17,158 nucleotides of DNA from Chitinophagaceae bacterium. Its GTDB lineage: Bacteria > Bacteroidota > Bacteroidia > Chitinophagales > Chitinophagaceae. The position numbers and the translations under genes were made by a program. Below, piece by piece: positions 16,037-17,158 of this stretch. The notes beneath the pieces are model-generated. The model saw only the letters and a program-made list of their open reading frames with translations, searched no databases and had not been told where the DNA came from. Location of the stretch: NCBI GenBank assembly GCA_017882205.1, contig JADGPY010000062.1, positions 1-17,158 on the forward strand, in the 5' to 3' direction. The first letter of the stretch is position 1. Each line of letters begins with the position of its first letter.

Positions 16037-16053
16037 CCCTTACCTGGCAAGGG
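16037..16053. promoter_or_regulatory. Imperfect 17-bp palindrome between actA and purN, possible operator
   Basis: CCCTTACCTGGCAAGGG is symmetrical about T16045, with one mismatched pair (A16042 against C16048). It lies about 100 bases upstream of actA and 140 bases upstream of purN, upstream of the candidate -7 site. The symmetry suggests a dimeric regulator site or a small hairpin. No known regulator is recognised. Confidence 0.3.
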
Positions 16054-16192
16054 TTTCAGCGAATAAACAGGGTGAAACAGTGAAGTTTATCAATCGGATA
16101 TTATGACTTATGTTACTATATTTCTCCTGGCGTATTTAATACCTATTAGTCATAAAATATTGCATCTTTGGGTAGATGATAAACAACCTCTC

Positions 16193-16777
16193 ATGATCCA
16201 AATTGCCATATTCGCTTCGGGTGCCGGCACAAATGCACAGAATATAATTGATTATTTCAGAAACGATCCCGCTATTCGTATAGCGCTGGTTGCTGGAAAT
16301 AATGCATCAGCCGGAGTTATACAGATTGCGGCTAAAGAAAAAATTCCATTCTTATTAGTTGAGAAAAAAAGATTTAACGAAGATGGTTATATTTCTGAAT
16401 TTGAAAAAAAGCATATTGCTCTTATTGTATTAGCGGGATTTCTATGGAAAATTCCTTCTGTGTTAATTCAAAAATATCGCGGAAGGATTATTAATATTCA
16501 CCCGGCGTTGCTACCCGGCTATGGCGGAAAGGGGATGTATGGATTGAAGGTACATGCTGCAGTGATAGCGGCAAAAGAAAAAGAGAGCGGTATCAGCATC
16601 CATTATGTAGATGAAATTTATGACCATGGCAAAACAATTTTCCAGGCCAGATGTAATATAGAACCCTCTGATACGCCTGAAACCCTGGCTAAAAAGATAC
16701 ATCAGTTAGAATATTTACATTATCCTAAGGTGATTAATGATCTTATTTCCAGATCCTTTTTTAGCCGCAAAGATTAA
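16193..16777 (+). CDS. purN: Phosphoribosylglycinamide formyltransferase (GAR transformylase)
   Basis: 194 residues. PurN transfers a formyl group from 10-formyltetrahydrofolate to glycinamide ribonucleotide in the third step of purine synthesis, in the cytoplasm. The glycine-rich nucleotide loop F-A-S-G-A-G-T-N-A-Q (7-16) is at the N-terminus. The catalytic triad is N101 and H103 (I-N-I-H-P-A-L-L-P) and D144 (Y-D-H-G-K-T-I), at the same spacing as in E. coli. The frame is open further up to an ATG at 16103, but the added 30 residues are hydrophobic and not part of the fold; the ATG at 16193 gives the normal start M-I-Q-I-A-I-F-A-S-G. CATCTTTG at 16163-16170 resembles a -7 element. It is divergent from the respiratory operon and has no evident link to it. 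Confidence 0.93.
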   Translation: MIQIAIFASGAGTNAQNIIDYFRNDPAIRIALVAGNNASAGVIQIAAKEKIPFLLVEKKRFNEDGYISEFEKKHIALIVLAGFLWKIPSVLIQKYRGRIINIHPALLPGYGGKGMYGLKVHAAVIAAKEKESGISIHYVDEIYDHGKTIFQARCNIEPSDTPETLAKKIHQLEYLHYPKVINDLISRSFFSRKD

Positions 16778-16877
16778 ATTAATGAAACACTACAAAAAGC
16801 AAAATGACCGTTAAATAAATAGGAACGGAGATTTTGCATTTCTCTTTAACCTAATATTACACATTATTTAATAGCTG

Positions 16878-17158
16878 GTGTCTTCTAGTAAAGTATCAAC
16901 ACATATCGCATTTCTGCTTCTGAGTCTTTTCTTCTATTCAAAAACTGATTCACAGATTTTACTTTCTGGTACAGTGTACGATTCTTCAAAACTCTATGCT
17001 GTAACCGGGGTTATGGTTAAAAGCACTGGCGGGGCGGTAACCTTTACTGATTCCCTGGGTTCCTATCGATTGAAAGTGAGTGCCACCGATTCCATTTCAT
17101 TTACATATATGAATAAGCCAACGATGAAGTTCCCGGTCAGGTCGATTATTAATTACAA
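16878..17158 (+). CDS. Exported protein with carboxypeptidase-regulatory-like domain, 5' part only
   Basis: The frame opens after a stop at 16872-16874 and runs to the window edge. The first usable start is GTG at 16878; no ATG lies nearby. A signal peptide is visible (hydrophobic run I-A-F-L-L-L-S-L-F-F, likely cleaved near D-S-Q). After it, L-S-G-T-V-Y-D, a V-K-S-T-G-G turn and F-T-D-S-L-G-S-Y-R-L form the beta-sandwich of the CarboxypepD_reg-like family, common at the N-terminus of Bacteroidota outer-membrane and surface proteins. The rest of the protein is not in the window, so its function is unknown. It lies 100 bases downstream of purN. Confidence 0.65.
   Translation, partial: MSSSKVSTHIAFLLLSLFFYSKTDSQILLSGTVYDSSKLYAVTGVMVKSTGGAVTFTDSLGSYRLKVSATDSISFTYMNKPTMKFPVRSIINY

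Noticed and set aside
16103..16192. Hydrophobic 30-residue extension of PurN, or a leader peptide
   Set aside because: PurN is cytoplasmic and starts at the M-I-Q-I-A-I-F strand. The upstream codons look like an untranslated leader that happens to lack stops.
1..17158. CRISPR array, tRNA, rRNA, transposase or phage genes
   Set aside because: No spaced repeat array, tRNA-like cloverleaf, rRNA segment or transposase-like frame is visible; the window is nearly all ordinary respiratory genes.

Overview
The window looks like the chromosome of a member of the Bacteroidota, probably near the Chitinophagaceae. The clues are the Bacteroidota-style gene set (ActABCDEF alternative complex III fused to an aa3 oxidase operon, two adjacent subunit III genes, a DUF420 protein at the end), a modest GC content, A-rich leaders with little Shine-Dalgarno signal, and short heptamer and hairpin repeats in the gaps. 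The family placement is an inference.

Layout. (1) Bases 1-180, plus strand: the last 59 codons of an alkyltransferase-like (MGMT-family) protein whose alkyl-accepting Cys is replaced by Ala. (2) Bases 195-15938, minus strand: one tight run of 14 genes, read from right to left: actA, actB, actC, actD, actE, actF, coxB, coxA, cyoE, a short coxC-like gene, coxC, coxD, a SCO-type copper chaperone and a DUF420 membrane protein. No gap inside it exceeds about 100 bases. (3) Bases 15939-16192: a divergent control region. (4) Bases 16193-16777, plus strand: a purN-like glycinamide ribonucleotide formyltransferase. (5) Bases 16878-17158, plus strand: the start of an exported protein with a carboxypeptidase-regulatory-like beta domain, cut by the window edge.

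How the genes work together. ActA-F make alternative complex III, which oxidises menaquinol and passes electrons through Fe-S clusters and c-hemes. CoxA/B/C/D make an aa3-type oxidase that reduces oxygen. CyoE makes heme O (the precursor of heme A) and the SCO protein supplies copper to CuA. Heme A synthase (CtaA) is not in this window. CoxB carries no cytochrome c domain, while ActA carries an additional N-terminal mono-heme domain, so the electron bridge to CuA may come from the complex III side.

The main system is known (an ACIII-oxidase supercomplex operon), not new. The details most worth a second look are the six-heme ActA, a perfect EF-hand loop in the DUF420 protein, the subunit III paralogue lacking its conserved Glu, a perfect 28-bp palindrome between coxA and cyoE, duplicated hairpin repeats that supply the actB stop codon, and two stem-loops with the same arms at the operon's tail.
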